Source: Wansuia hejianensis
GTDB lineage: Bacteria > Bacillota > Clostridia > Lachnospirales > Lachnospiraceae
Reading direction: 5' to 3'
Assembly: GCF_014337215.1 (NCBI RefSeq)
Contig: NZ_CP060635.1
Coordinates: 1,749,501 to 1,813,500 of the forward strand
Length of the DNA stretch: 64,000 bases
A program made the translations under genes and the position numbers. Of the stretch, positions 45,331 through 54,710 are shown piece by piece. Every line of letters starts with the position of its first letter. The stretch's first letter is position 1. The notes beneath the pieces were generated by a model that made no database searches, was not told the origin of the DNA, and was given only the letters and a program-made list of their open reading frames with translations.

Positions 45331-46353
45331 TTACCGGCTTACTCTGCCCGATCCATCACCATCCATTAATTTTCGCACCTCATCAGCAGAAACATGATTC
45401 AGGTCGCCTTCTATACTATGCTTGAGGCAACTAGCCGCTACCGCAAATTCAATAGTCTGCTGCGGTGCATAATCCATCAATTCTCCAAATATAAGTCCTG
45501 CACTAAAACTATCTCCTCCACCAACTCTATCAACAATATGGATCTTATATTCTTTACTAAAATAACTCTGCTGCCCCGTATACAAGAGAGCTGCCCACTT
45601 ATTGTCTGAAGCGCTGATGGAGCTTCTAAGCGTTATTGCCACCTTTTTAAAACCGCATTGTTCTGAAAGTTGTGCCGCTACCTTTTGATATGCTTTATAA
45701 TTCAATTGTCCGCCCACAACATCCGAATGCTCTGAGGAAATACCAAAGATATCGTTGGCATCTTCTTCATTCGCAATGCATATATCTACATATTGAGCTA
45801 ATTCCCCCATTACCCGGGCAGCCTTCTCCTTTGTCCAAAGCTTTTTTCTGTAATTCAAATCACAGCTGACTGTAATTCCCCTCTTCTTAGCTTCACGGCA
45901 TGCTTCCATACATATCGCCGCCACATTATCTCCCAACGCTGGAGAAATACCAGTAAAATGAAACCAGTCCGCATCCTGAAAAATCTGGGCCCAGTCAAAA
46001 TCTTCCACCTCTGCCTTTTGCATGGAAGAACCCGCCCGATCATAAATAACCAGTGATGGGCGTTGACTCGCCCCTTTTTCCAGATAGTATATCCCAAGCC
46101 TATCACCGCCCCGGACAATATGCTGCACATCCACGCCATATCTGCGCAACTCGTTCAACGCCGCATCTCCGATCTGATGTTTGGGCAATTTTGTAATAAA
46201 CGACGATGCAATTCCATAATTAGCCAACGAGACTGCAACATTTGCTTCCGCGCCGCCATAGGTAGCTTCCAGGCTAGTTGCCTGCACAAATCTATTGTAT
46301 CCTTGTGGCGCCAAGCGTAGCATGATCTCGCCTAATGTAATCACTCTGGGCAT
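45331..46353 (-). CDS. PfkB family sugar kinase (2-keto-3-deoxygluconate kinase-like)
   Basis: A 340-residue ribokinase-fold kinase. MPRVITLGEIMLRL opens it; the sugar-binding TYGGAEANVAVSLA lies near 31-44, and the C-terminal anion hole and catalytic base are in DRVGGGDSFSAGLIFG (Asp in GGGDSF). It most resembles KDG kinases. The ATG at 46353 stands behind GGAAGGAGGAGCGT; the six-residue extension upstream overlaps that site. It follows the aldolase fusion gene by 14 nt, so the two should act in one route. In a polysaccharide locus this is unusual; KDG itself may not be the substrate. Confidence 0.85.
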   Translation of the reverse strand: MPRVITLGEIMLRLAPQGYNRFVQATSLEATYGGAEANVAVSLANYGIASSFITKLPKHQIGDAALNELRRYGVDVQHIVRGGDRLGIYYLEKGASQRPSLVIYDRAGSSMQKAEVEDFDWAQIFQDADWFHFTGISPALGDNVAAICMEACREAKKRGITVSCDLNYRKKLWTKEKAARVMGELAQYVDICIANEEDANDIFGISSEHSDVVGGQLNYKAYQKVAAQLSEQCGFKKVAITLRSSISASDNKWAALLYTGQQSYFSKEYKIHIVDRVGGGDSFSAGLIFGELMDYAPQQTIEFAVAASCLKHSIEGDLNHVSADEVRKLMDGDGSGRVSR

Positions 46354-46367
46354 ACGCTCCTCCTTCC

Positions 46368-47963
46368 TCATTCAATATTTTGATAACGGGAAGGGGTCAG
46401 GAATTGGATATCCATCTTTTTACCCAATTCTTTAATTTCATTCCCAATTAACGAATTCCTGCGTTCTGCTTCCGATGAAAAATCGTATGACAGCAGCCGG
46501 TCATAATAATCTTCATCCTGATAACCAGAATATCCATCCATGCCTGCTACGTATACATGCTTTACTCCGATAGCCAAGAGAAGCTTTAATGCCATCAGAC
46601 CAGAATTATCAATAATTTCCGGGGATTCGGACGAATAGCTTGCAAAATTAACCATATGCTCAAATGTCCCTGCTTCTTTCATGTTCGATGTAATAATACA
46701 TTTGGCATCCGTTTTACCTGCAATTTTAGAATACCGCCGCATATTACTGCTAAATATAAAATCCGGCCGATAATCCTCTGCTGTAAAATTGACAGCAATC
46801 ACTAAGACAGGCTCATTCTGATCGCATTTCTCTATTTGCCATCTTTTTATTTGATCATGATAATCCCTAAGACTCTTACCCGGTGCAAGTAAGAGTACTA
46901 TTGTATCTTTAAAGGTCTCTGACAACTGACTGACCGTTCCCTTATCATCATAGAAATTTTCCTGATATTTTTTATAATATTTTTCAGCATTCTCCTTGCT
47001 AAACTTTGCTTTATCATCTTTAGGAATAGAACGCAGCAGCTCATTAAAAGACTTAACTGTCAATGTATCTTTTTCCGCCAAATAAATAGCATAATTAGGA
47101 TGGCACCCATCCACCGCCGATAGATAAAGAGGAAGAGAATACCCCCAAAATTTGTTTTTATATATCTCTGCTAAATACTCATCCATTATCTCAAGCATCG
47201 GCTCAATCCGGTAATTCTTACCGTGATTCTCGTTCATATATTCAGCAAATAATTCCATATTCAAGTTGCCGGCTCCCCTACCCATACCAAACACACAAGC
47301 ATCAATGCAAAGATCTCTCTGCAGGCCAAGATCCACCAAAGCCTCTGCATTACCAAATGCTTGTTGCAAATTATTATGGGCATGATATCCCAGCGCGATT
47401 TTCTGATCCAGATTATGATCCGCAAGATAAACTAAGCGCAGAAACTGTTTTCTCTTAATAAGCCCAAAACTGTCCACAATAGATAATGCATATGGCTGCA
47501 AAGCATTAAATTTTTCTATTGTCTCAATAAACTCCTGATCTGTATATGCATCTGTTCCAACCAGCTGCACAAACAGTATATAACCCAGGTCCTTGATTTT
47601 TCTGCAGTATTCATATGCCTCATCTCTTTTTTCTTTTTTAAAAATAACTCTAATTCCGTCCACTGATGCAGGGTCTACCGGCTGAAACCGTTCTATCGGA
47701 ACTGGAGAGCTCATATCTGCCATTCCCACATACATGAGACCAGGGCGCTTCGGCGCAATCATTTCTTTGATTGAAGCTATGTCAGGAAATACGGCCCGAT
47801 CCTTATGAAATGTATCTTCCTTAATGAAACCAACTTCAAATATTTCAATTCCTGTTTCAGCTATCTTCTGACTAAAGCCTTTAATGGTTTCTTCACCAAA
47901 CATCCAGTCATTTACGTAGCCACCGTCACGCAAAGTACAATCCAGCAAACTAATATTTCTCAT
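46368..47963 (-). CDS. HMGL/DRE-TIM aldolase fused to a C-terminal MptE/DUF115-like domain
   Basis: A 531-residue protein. Residues 1 to about 280 are a DRE-TIM metallolyase: LLDCTLRDGGYVND (the DRDG metal/catalytic box) and LGYHAHNNLQQAFGNA (HAHN metal ligands), as in 4-hydroxy-2-oxovalerate aldolase and HMG-CoA lyase. After a linker (280-370) comes a Rossmann-like domain, IVLLLAPGKSLRDY and SGLMALKLLLAIGVKHVYVAG then MDGYSG, resembling DUF115/MptE-like proteins and related transferases. The ATG at 47963 follows GGAGAGGGCTT. It lies between the ThDP enzyme (19 nt) and the kinase (14 nt). Domain calls good, reaction unknown. Confidence 0.82.
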   Translation of the reverse strand: MRNISLLDCTLRDGGYVNDWMFGEETIKGFSQKIAETGIEIFEVGFIKEDTFHKDRAVFPDIASIKEMIAPKRPGLMYVGMADMSSPVPIERFQPVDPASVDGIRVIFKKEKRDEAYEYCRKIKDLGYILFVQLVGTDAYTDQEFIETIEKFNALQPYALSIVDSFGLIKRKQFLRLVYLADHNLDQKIALGYHAHNNLQQAFGNAEALVDLGLQRDLCIDACVFGMGRGAGNLNMELFAEYMNENHGKNYRIEPMLEIMDEYLAEIYKNKFWGYSLPLYLSAVDGCHPNYAIYLAEKDTLTVKSFNELLRSIPKDDKAKFSKENAEKYYKKYQENFYDDKGTVSQLSETFKDTIVLLLAPGKSLRDYHDQIKRWQIEKCDQNEPVLVIAVNFTAEDYRPDFIFSSNMRRYSKIAGKTDAKCIITSNMKEAGTFEHMVNFASYSSESPEIIDNSGLMALKLLLAIGVKHVYVAGMDGYSGYQDEDYYDRLLSYDFSSEAERRNSLIGNEIKELGKKMDIQFLTPSRYQNIE

Positions 47964-47982
47964 AAGCCCTCTCCAATCTCCC

Positions 47983-49824
47983 TTATTCCTCCATAGGGGC
48001 AATATACAGGTTTTTCATAAGCTCTTCCCTGCTTAAAAAGGGTGCCAAATCTTCCAACGGAGGACTCACCAAAGTACCATCCTCTAACCTTTTAGTAGCA
48101 CTCTTCGGTTCAAATATCTGCTGTGTTGAAACAAATATTTCACATAATGCAAAATTCTCTTCCGCCAAAACCGCATCAACCACCTGGCGCATCTCAACAT
48201 TTGAATGGGCACAATAATAAGGAATACCAAATGCAGCGGACAGCTTTGCAAAATTAGGAAACGCTAAATCATGACTCTCTGGCCCAATTCCCACCTTAGA
48301 ATGCTCCTTAAAAAGATTATTCTGAGTCTGACGAATGGAGTGATATCCTTCATTATTAATCAAAAAGATCTTTATTGGAAGCTGATTGGTCACTATTGTC
48401 TGCAATTCCTGCAAATTCATCATAATACTACCGTCTCCCTCCAGGCAGACTGTCATCTTTCCATCATTTGCCATACATGCACCTATTGCTGCCGGAAGAC
48501 CATATCCCATACTGGCAATCGCATTATTATTAAAAAAACGGCTGCCTGGTTTGATATACCAACTTTGATGTCCAGCTACACAGCAAGTCCCATTGCTGGT
48601 CACAGTCAGACTGTTTTCTGGCAATTGCCTGCTAATATAATCAAAAGCGGCATATGCATTAGCAAAGCCATCGTTCTCTTCCCAATGGCGTTTCAAAACA
48701 ACCGGATACTCTTTCTTCCAATTCTGGCAAATGGATATCCATTCGTTTTTCTCAAAAACAGGTGTTTTTTTATCCTTCAGCTCCAAATTAATTTGTTCAA
48801 AAAAATCTTTGGCGTCTGCATGAATTGGTAATTCCACATGAATTGTAGGTTTTTTCAACTCTGCCAAATCAATGTCTACCATAATAACTTCCGCTTCACG
48901 AGCCCAAGTTTTCCAGTTATAACCCACCACCCGGATTGGCAGACGATTACCCACTGCAAGGATAAGATCTGCATTCTGCACCGCAAAATTCCCCGGCCGG
49001 TCTCCCATATTGCCCCCACGTCCACAATATAACGGATGCTCTGTCTCAATTAAGTCAATTGCGTCCCAGTAAGTGCATACAGGAATCCCCAGCATTTGTA
49101 CTGCTTTGCGAAATTCATCATATCCACCAGACAGGCGGATACCGTTGCCTGCATAAAGAACTGGCCTCTGCGCATGGGCAACTTTCTCCAAAACTTCCCT
49201 TACAGTTTCTTTAGAAACCGGCTGCGGAAGCAATCGATCATCTTCAGCAGGATCATATCCCTCTAGATCATCTGTCTCTACTGTACACCCTTGATAATTA
49301 ACCGGTATGTCAATCCATGACGGCCCTGGCCTGCCGGTAACTGCAAGATGGTACCCCTTTTCCAACACATATCGAATCTGTCGTGGATCTTCCAGCATAA
49401 CTGCATATTTGCACATGCAAGCAACTGATCTTGTAATATCAAATTCCTGATCGCCAACTGCCCTCAATGGTAATCCATCGGTGAACTGACCATTATATCT
49501 TGCAGTTGTGTCATAACGAACTTGCCCCGATATTACAAACATTGGTATAGAGTCTAACCATCCTCCGACAACTCCAGTAATTGCGTTAGTTCCTCCTGGC
49601 CCGGTTGTCACACACAGCGCCGCCATCTGATTATTAAGTCTCGCGTAAGCTTCTGCTGCAATAGCGCTCCCCTGTTCATGGTGGTTATAAATGCACTTTA
49701 AGCCCTCTTTATGACCTAAAGCATCATTTAAATGCATGGCGCCTCCCCCAGTTACAGTAAAGCAATTTTTAATACCTTTTTTCACTAAAAAATCTGCCAC
49801 ATAATCTGCTAAACGCTGTTTCAC
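47983..49824 (-). CDS. thiamine-diphosphate enzyme, acetolactate-synthase-like (candidate YerE-type C-C bond former)
   Basis: A 613-residue ThDP enzyme. The Pyr domain has the activating glutamate Glu50 (NHHEQGSAIAAEAYA) and TTGPGGTNAITGVVGGW; the PP domain has MGYGLPAAIGACMAN and the GDGSIMMN...INN ThDP/Mg motif near 430-460. The family decarboxylates pyruvate and adds the two-carbon unit to an acceptor. No biosynthetic ilv genes are nearby; rfbF/G/H are, as with YerE, which acetylates CDP-4-keto-3,6-dideoxyglucose to yersiniose. GTG at 49824 follows GGGAGGAAAACAG; the longer frame is rejected. Followed at 19 nt by the aldolase fusion. Confidence 0.83.
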   Translation of the reverse strand: MKQRLADYVADFLVKKGIKNCFTVTGGGAMHLNDALGHKEGLKCIYNHHEQGSAIAAEAYARLNNQMAALCVTTGPGGTNAITGVVGGWLDSIPMFVISGQVRYDTTARYNGQFTDGLPLRAVGDQEFDITRSVACMCKYAVMLEDPRQIRYVLEKGYHLAVTGRPGPSWIDIPVNYQGCTVETDDLEGYDPAEDDRLLPQPVSKETVREVLEKVAHAQRPVLYAGNGIRLSGGYDEFRKAVQMLGIPVCTYWDAIDLIETEHPLYCGRGGNMGDRPGNFAVQNADLILAVGNRLPIRVVGYNWKTWAREAEVIMVDIDLAELKKPTIHVELPIHADAKDFFEQINLELKDKKTPVFEKNEWISICQNWKKEYPVVLKRHWEENDGFANAYAAFDYISRQLPENSLTVTSNGTCCVAGHQSWYIKPGSRFFNNNAIASMGYGLPAAIGACMANDGKMTVCLEGDGSIMMNLQELQTIVTNQLPIKIFLINNEGYHSIRQTQNNLFKEHSKVGIGPESHDLAFPNFAKLSAAFGIPYYCAHSNVEMRQVVDAVLAEENFALCEIFVSTQQIFEPKSATKRLEDGTLVSPPLEDLAPFLSREELMKNLYIAPMEE

Positions 49825-49877
49825 CTGTTTTCCTCCCTTTTCTCCAGTATTGCATACTCGCAAATCTCTAATATGCG

Positions 49878-50828
49878 TTATCTATCATTCTCAAAATTTA
49901 AACGTTTTTCTTCTATCACTAATGGACGGTTCATAATTCTAGCATTCATATTCATAATATATTCCCCAACCAACCCAATAAAAAACAATTGAATTCCTCC
50001 AAGGAAACACGTCAATATGACCATAGGCGCCGCTCCGGCAATAAAACGTTCCCAAAAAACCAATTTCATAATCAAATACACTAGAGCAATTATGAAACTA
50101 ATCCCTGAAGCTAAAAATCCAAAAAATGTAGCAATACGCAGGCCAACTTTTGTATAACTTGTAAAAGATAGCATTGCTGCATCATATAGGCTGTACCAAT
50201 TATTATGTGTCTTTCCCGCACGGCGCCGTGGCTGGCTGTACGGAATTTCCTTCCTTTCAAAGCCAAGCTCAGCTACAATTCCGCGCAAAAATGGGGTGGG
50301 ATCTTTCAATTCTCTTAATACCTGAATAAATTCACTGTCATAAAGCCCAAATCCAGTGAAATGTTCAATTTGTTCAACGCTGCTCATTTTTTTAATGGCC
50401 TTATAATATAAGCTTCTCAGCAAATAAACAACTCCGTTTTCCTTACTCGATGTTTTTATTCCACAAACGATTTTATAGCCCTTCTCCCACTCTGCTATAA
50501 ATTGGGGAATCATTTCTACAGGATCCTGAAAATCAGCAGCCAACAAAATAACACAATCTCCTGTAGCCTGCAGCATCCCGTAATATGGACTATTAAACTG
50601 CCCGAAATTCTTAGCATTAAAAATTGCTTTAACATGTTTGTCCGATTCACAGATTCTTTCTATCAATACTCTGGTACGATCTTTAGATTTATTGTCAATA
50701 AACAATATTTCATAATCATAAACAGCACATTTATTTACTAACTCTTTTTTTACCGCTTTATAAATCGCTTCTACATTTTCCTCTTCATTATAGCAGGGTA
50801 TAACAACTGATATTTTCTTTGTATCCAT
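49878..50828 (-). CDS. GtrB/DPM1-like glycosyltransferase family 2
   Basis: A 316-residue membrane-associated GT2 that loads a sugar onto undecaprenyl phosphate. ISVVIPCYNEEENVEAIYKA (6-25), ILFIDNKSKDRT, LLAADFQDP (the DxD-like metal site) and PYSQPRRRAGKTHNNWYSLY are typical, and two C-terminal membrane helices (about 232-255 and 267-290) match DPM1/GtrB/PglC-like enzymes. With GtrA and the GT-C-like protein it completes a GtrA-GtrB-transferase branch system. It precedes the ThDP gene by about 50 nt. Confidence 0.9.
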   Translation of the reverse strand: MDTKKISVVIPCYNEEENVEAIYKAVKKELVNKCAVYDYEILFIDNKSKDRTRVLIERICESDKHVKAIFNAKNFGQFNSPYYGMLQATGDCVILLAADFQDPVEMIPQFIAEWEKGYKIVCGIKTSSKENGVVYLLRSLYYKAIKKMSSVEQIEHFTGFGLYDSEFIQVLRELKDPTPFLRGIVAELGFERKEIPYSQPRRRAGKTHNNWYSLYDAAMLSFTSYTKVGLRIATFFGFLASGISFIIALVYLIMKLVFWERFIAGAAPMVILTCFLGGIQLFFIGLVGEYIMNMNARIMNRPLVIEEKRLNFENDR

Positions 50829-50910
50829 ATCATCTAATCCTTTTATTCTTTATCATACTATTACAGTCTAATTTATAAAAATAGCCTATCTAATAAAGCC
50901 AACTGTCAAC

Positions 50911-51914
50911 TCATTCAACTCTAATTTCTTTCAAAATCAAATTATTATCCGTCAAATAATTTTGTGAATACAAAAATAACAGCCCTCCTTCTGTGGAAAC
51001 ATCATATAATAAGATCCCCTTTTCCTCCTTCAATTCAACTGGGATATACGAATTTTTCACAGAAAAGTCTTTATTTAAATCTGCCTGATATACAGCAGCC
51101 TCATTGTAACTGCTTCCCATGTGTTCTTTGTCGCTGCTATAATAAAGAGTATAGCCATCTTCATGCTTCATAATTGACGCAGGTTCATTGTCAGCAACGG
51201 CTGGAATGATCTCCTTTTCGTCTGTCCACGTCTTTCCCTGATCCAAGGATGAAATAACATTCAAGGAAGATGGGCCCTTGTCATATTCCTCTTTTTCAAA
51301 CAAATAGTTAAGGTTTTTTCCGTCATCTGAAACAAACAAATCCCCATCTTCTATGTTATTGTAATAAGATACAATGTCCGATAACTTTTGCCAGTTTTTC
51401 AGATCCTTAGAAATAAAGCAGCGTACCGTATACAATCCATTGGTTTGTGACTCATCTCCATTGTTCACATTCCCCTTTATTTCCGTAAATGTCAGAAAAT
51501 AATTGTCTTCCTGTTTTACGAGGGTAGGATCAATCATTAAGTTTTCTTGGTTAAAAACTAAATAATTTAACTAACCATATAATCTTTACTAAAGCTTATA
51601 ATACGTATTTCATAATCAAAATTTCCAACAGCAACTAGTCTTTCATTCTCAGAATCACAAGTGTATATCCAGTTTGCGGAAATATCTGTATACTCTTTAT
51701 AAATACTGCCATCAAAATTAAATAAAATCAAATGCCCATCTGTAGTGGAAATAATTTTATCTCCCATAATTTTGGAATCCGTGGTTTTATGCTCTGTAAT
51801 TTGGCAAAGAGTCGCGATCCTCTCTTTTTCCTGCAAATCGTCCGTAAACACACACCCATTAAACGAAAGAACATATAAAATACTTGATAATAAAAATACA
51901 AGTTTTAATTTCAT
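50911..51914 (-). pseudogene. frameshifted lipoprotein with sialidase-like beta-propeller sequence
   Basis: Two frames make up one ancestral gene. The upstream part (51567-51914, 115 residues) has a lipoprotein signal peptide with a lipobox cysteine (VLSFNGC) and ends VAVGNFDYEIRIISF. The downstream part (50911 to about 51570, in another frame) begins LNYLVFNQENLMIDPTLV and continues with TFTEIKGNVNN, YTVRCFISKDLKNWQ and SSLDQGKTWTDE, a sialidase-type Asp-box repeat, to GILLYDVSTEGGLLFLYSQN. The two join smoothly if one indel near 51570 is removed. I recall intact homologues of about 330 residues. The 208-residue part could still be made alone from ATG 51537, but it would lack an export signal. 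Confidence 0.7.
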
Positions 51915-52715
51915 ATTACTCCTATGCTTCTATTGTTCCGCCAATATTTTGAATTCATGGTACATTTCCGCACCATCCAATTTGGTGTTTTTTTATATTT
52001 CTTCCCCAGAAAATATCCCACATACTTACTGGCACTTTTGAGAACCAGTGGAGCTATCAACCAAGGTTTTCCCTCTCTGCAGACATATCTGGCTATTTTT
52101 TTACCAGCAACATTCCTTCACCTTCGGAAGGATATTTTACAAATAATTCTGGATACTGTACCTGAGACACCGCCAGATCAAAGTCCCTGTAGAACTGCTG
52201 TTTGTTCGTATAATTCTGAGAATGGATCACCCCCGCTTCAGCAACATAAGCAACTGTATATTCTGCCTCTATCACCCTGCCTGCATAAATCATATCTTCA
52301 TTAAATATTACTGGTCTGGGAAATCCCCCCCAGTTCTACATATGTTTTTCTATCGTATGCCGTACATATAATAGAACAGAAAAATGCCTTAATTCCCATT
52401 CCCGGAAGAATTTCCAATTAACTTTTCATCTGCCGGCAGGGCATCCTGGGTCATATAAACCATGATATCTGCACCAGACCTCTCTGCCATCCAATGGCAC
52501 ATACCTCCATGGTCAAACTCTTCTTTTCGAATATGTGTCACTTCACAGCCCGGATATTCTCTCTCATATGCAATATTCCAGTACTGTTCTTCTATATTAA
52601 CTATAAGCACTTTATGAATCGGATAAACCTGTTTAGCCAGGCGCCGAAGCAGCTCTGGCAGCTCCGGGCCTGGCTTATAAACAGGTATCAAAACATCCAC
52701 CGTATACTCTTTCAT
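51911..52715 (-). pseudogene. decayed rhamnosyltransferase (GT2)
   Basis: Pieces of a single rhamnosyltransferase are spread over two frames. The N-terminus (52715 down to about 52400) reads MKEYTVDVLIPVYKPGPELP and GADIMVYMTQDALPA. After an internal deletion of roughly 50 codons come AFFCSIICTAYDRKTYVELG and, past a G7 tract near 52328 with one G too many, FPRPVIFNEDMIYAGRV and VIHSQNYTNKQQFYRDFDLA. At an A7 tract near 52095 one A is missing; restoring it gives ARYVCREGKPWLIAPLVL to the natural end at 51911, which overlaps the next gene's ATG. Its start overlaps the LCP stop. Non-functional as it stands. Confidence 0.8.
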
Positions 52716-53977
52716 AATCTCTTAATGCCCAACATTCTTTTAATAATCATCACTGTAACCGCTGGCTTCCACATCCGCCTGGTCTTGCAGCTCCTGTGTC
52801 CATTTGGGGATTTCCGCACCTCATCCATCCCCAGCGCCGTATCTATATCTTCTTCTCCATAACCACTGTCAATGACAATCTGATAGCTATATCCCTGCAC
52901 GACCGGTGAAGAAGTATATTCTTCATTCGGAAACAGGAACTGATGCAGACGCGTGACGTTATATTCTAAGGTTACCGGAATCACGCAGTCGCTCCCGGTA
53001 ATACTTCCGTCATCCGGCATGTGTGCAAACGGAAAACCGTCCTGATTCTCTTCCGGCATGGAGTATGTGAGCAGCGGCTGAATCATAGAAACAATTTTTG
53101 AATTGTCCAAATTAGTCGTTACCAGAGGCAGCACCGCGTTCATCACTGCATCCAGGGTTCCCAGATCAACTGTCTTCGCCTTTTCCATGATCTTCGACAG
53201 CACCAGCCTCTGACGGCTGGCACGGCAGAAATCATTGCCGGCCGTATAACGGATCCTTGCATAGGAAACTGCCTGACTTCCATTCAAATGGAAGGTTCTT
53301 GTCATTGCCCCATCGAATTCATCTGCCGGAGGAACCTCGATCTCTTCATATTCCATATTGCAGGCTTCGGACGTCTCCACATTATAATCATTGAGATGGA
53401 TCAGCTCTTCCCTGGTCATATCGATGTCCAGCCCGCCCAGCAGCTCAATTGTCGTACAAAGAGCCGAAAAATCTACGGTTACATATTCGGTAATATTCAA
53501 ATCCAGATTCAGGTTGGCCATGGAAAGAAACTGTTCTGGTCCGCCCAGGTTGTAGGCCGCGTTGGCTTTTGTGTAATAATTTGAATTGCCATAATAATCA
53601 TCGCCTACATTCAAATAGGTATCACGATACAACGAAACCAGTTTAATACTTTTTTCATTGTGATTGATGCAGGCAATGATCATTGTATCGCTGTTTCTTC
53701 CGTCCAATTCATCCCGGGTATCCAATCCTACAAGTGCGATTACGTCAATTCCCGTAAGGGCAGATGTTGTATCCTGCGGCTGCCCGTCTGCCTTATCGCC
53801 TGCCGCAGCCCCGCTGTTGACACCATCAGCCATAAACAGCCGATCCTTATCCAGCTCCTGATGATTCACCAGCGTAAACTTTTGTGCCGCCCAGATAAAT
53901 ACAAATAATACGAACGACAACAATAGCAATACGATAATCTCAACTACAAACAGGATTTTTTTCTTTCCCACTCTCAC
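52712..53977 (-). CDS. LytR-CpsA-Psr (LCP) family glycopolymer ligase, C-terminus frameshifted
   Basis: Membrane-anchored enzyme that transfers undecaprenyl-linked glycopolymers to peptidoglycan. N-terminal helix about 8-30; the LCP domain (about 75-300) shows VIALVGLDTRDELDGRNSDTMI, KLVSLYRDTYLNV, the arginine-rich SYARIRYTAGNDFCRASRQR and LLGGLDIDM. The last 28 or so residues (VRKSPNGHRSCKTRRMW) look unlike the family; another frame reads GAEIPKWTQELQDQADVEAS to a stop at 52740, so a one-base indel near 52825 has probably altered the tail. The start is uncertain: a promoter -10 box abuts the GTG at 53977, so the GTG at 53971 may be a leaderless start. Confidence 0.88.
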   Translation of the reverse strand: MRVGKKKILFVVEIIVLLLLSFVLFVFIWAAQKFTLVNHQELDKDRLFMADGVNSGAAAGDKADGQPQDTTSALTGIDVIALVGLDTRDELDGRNSDTMIIACINHNEKSIKLVSLYRDTYLNVGDDYYGNSNYYTKANAAYNLGGPEQFLSMANLNLDLNITEYVTVDFSALCTTIELLGGLDIDMTREELIHLNDYNVETSEACNMEYEEIEVPPADEFDGAMTRTFHLNGSQAVSYARIRYTAGNDFCRASRQRLVLSKIMEKAKTVDLGTLDAVMNAVLPLVTTNLDNSKIVSMIQPLLTYSMPEENQDGFPFAHMPDDGSITGSDCVIPVTLEYNVTRLHQFLFPNEEYTSSPVVQGYSYQIVIDSGYGEEDIDTALGMDEVRKSPNGHRSCKTRRMWKPAVTVMIIKRMLGIKRL

Positions 53978-54006
53978 ATAATACTATATCTCACGGAAAA
54001 GAGCAA
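53978..54006 (-). promoter_or_regulatory. probable promoter of the LCP gene
   Basis: On the minus strand TTGCTC, 17-nt spacer, TATTAT, with the -10 box directly next to the first possible GTG start codon. Confidence 0.45.
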
Positions 54007-54392
54007 CAAATTTCTGTTTACAGCGCCTACGAAGGCTGTCGCTTACTGGGTCTTCATAAACATTCAGCCGGGACATAGCAGCCCATGTGCGTCTGTCCCG
54101 GCTGATGTACCGGTTAATATCCACCTTCATATCCGGAAGCGTAAGCCTCAGCATCTCGGGAGTTTGACAATTAAATAAAAGAAAAATCCTTGTCAGCTAT
54201 ATGAAGTCTATATTTTTTGTCAATTTCAATATTTTGCATTACACGTTACCTCAAGATACTGTATGATAGAATCAGAACGTCCCCTGTTAGTTTTATAAAC
54301 ATGTATGCCCCCATTCACTACGAAGAGACTCCTAATTTATGGATTTTGAACAATGTCAAAAAAATTGTGACACTATACAAAAAACAATAGCA
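54007..54392. other. non-coding stretch with one strong hairpin
   Basis: No convincing gene. An 11-bp perfect stem CAGCCGGGACA (54065-54075) / TGTCCCGGCTG (54094-54104) stands out, without a clear T run on either side, so it may be a weak terminator or structural RNA. The rest is AT-rich and shows nothing I recognise. Confidence 0.35.
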
Positions 54393-54462
54393 AGATGCTG
54401 ACTCTCTTTGCAGAATACCTGAAAAAATCAGGTCTGTCAGAAAAAACTATTACCCGCCACCT

Positions 54463-54710
54463 AGTATTATAAAGTAGTAGTGTTTATAGTCCCTCTCCAA
54501 TGCCTATATGCTATACTATCGGAGATACTGTGGATTGGTTCCCGCCCCAGCTACCACACGATGGTTTCAGAAAGGCTCCAGCCACAGTCTCTTTGTAGAT
54601 TTGTTAATCAGTTAGATACCGCGTGACGGTTTATTTCGAACGAGGCTACAATCGCAGAGAGTACCAGTGGGTTCTAAAACAGTATCAAATACTTTTAAAG
54701 GAGATTTACC
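54463..54710 (+). ncRNA. candidate IS110 bridge RNA region
   Basis: This 248-nt non-coding left end lies between the element boundary and the transposase start. In the IS110 subgroup (for example IS621) this position encodes the bridge RNA whose loops pair with target and donor DNA. I could not fold it reliably or find the guide loops by eye, so this is inference from position. Confidence 0.4.

Noticed and set aside
52321..52334. G7 tract as a phase-variation switch
   Set aside because: The gene also carries an internal deletion and a second frameshift, so restoring one base would not restore the enzyme.
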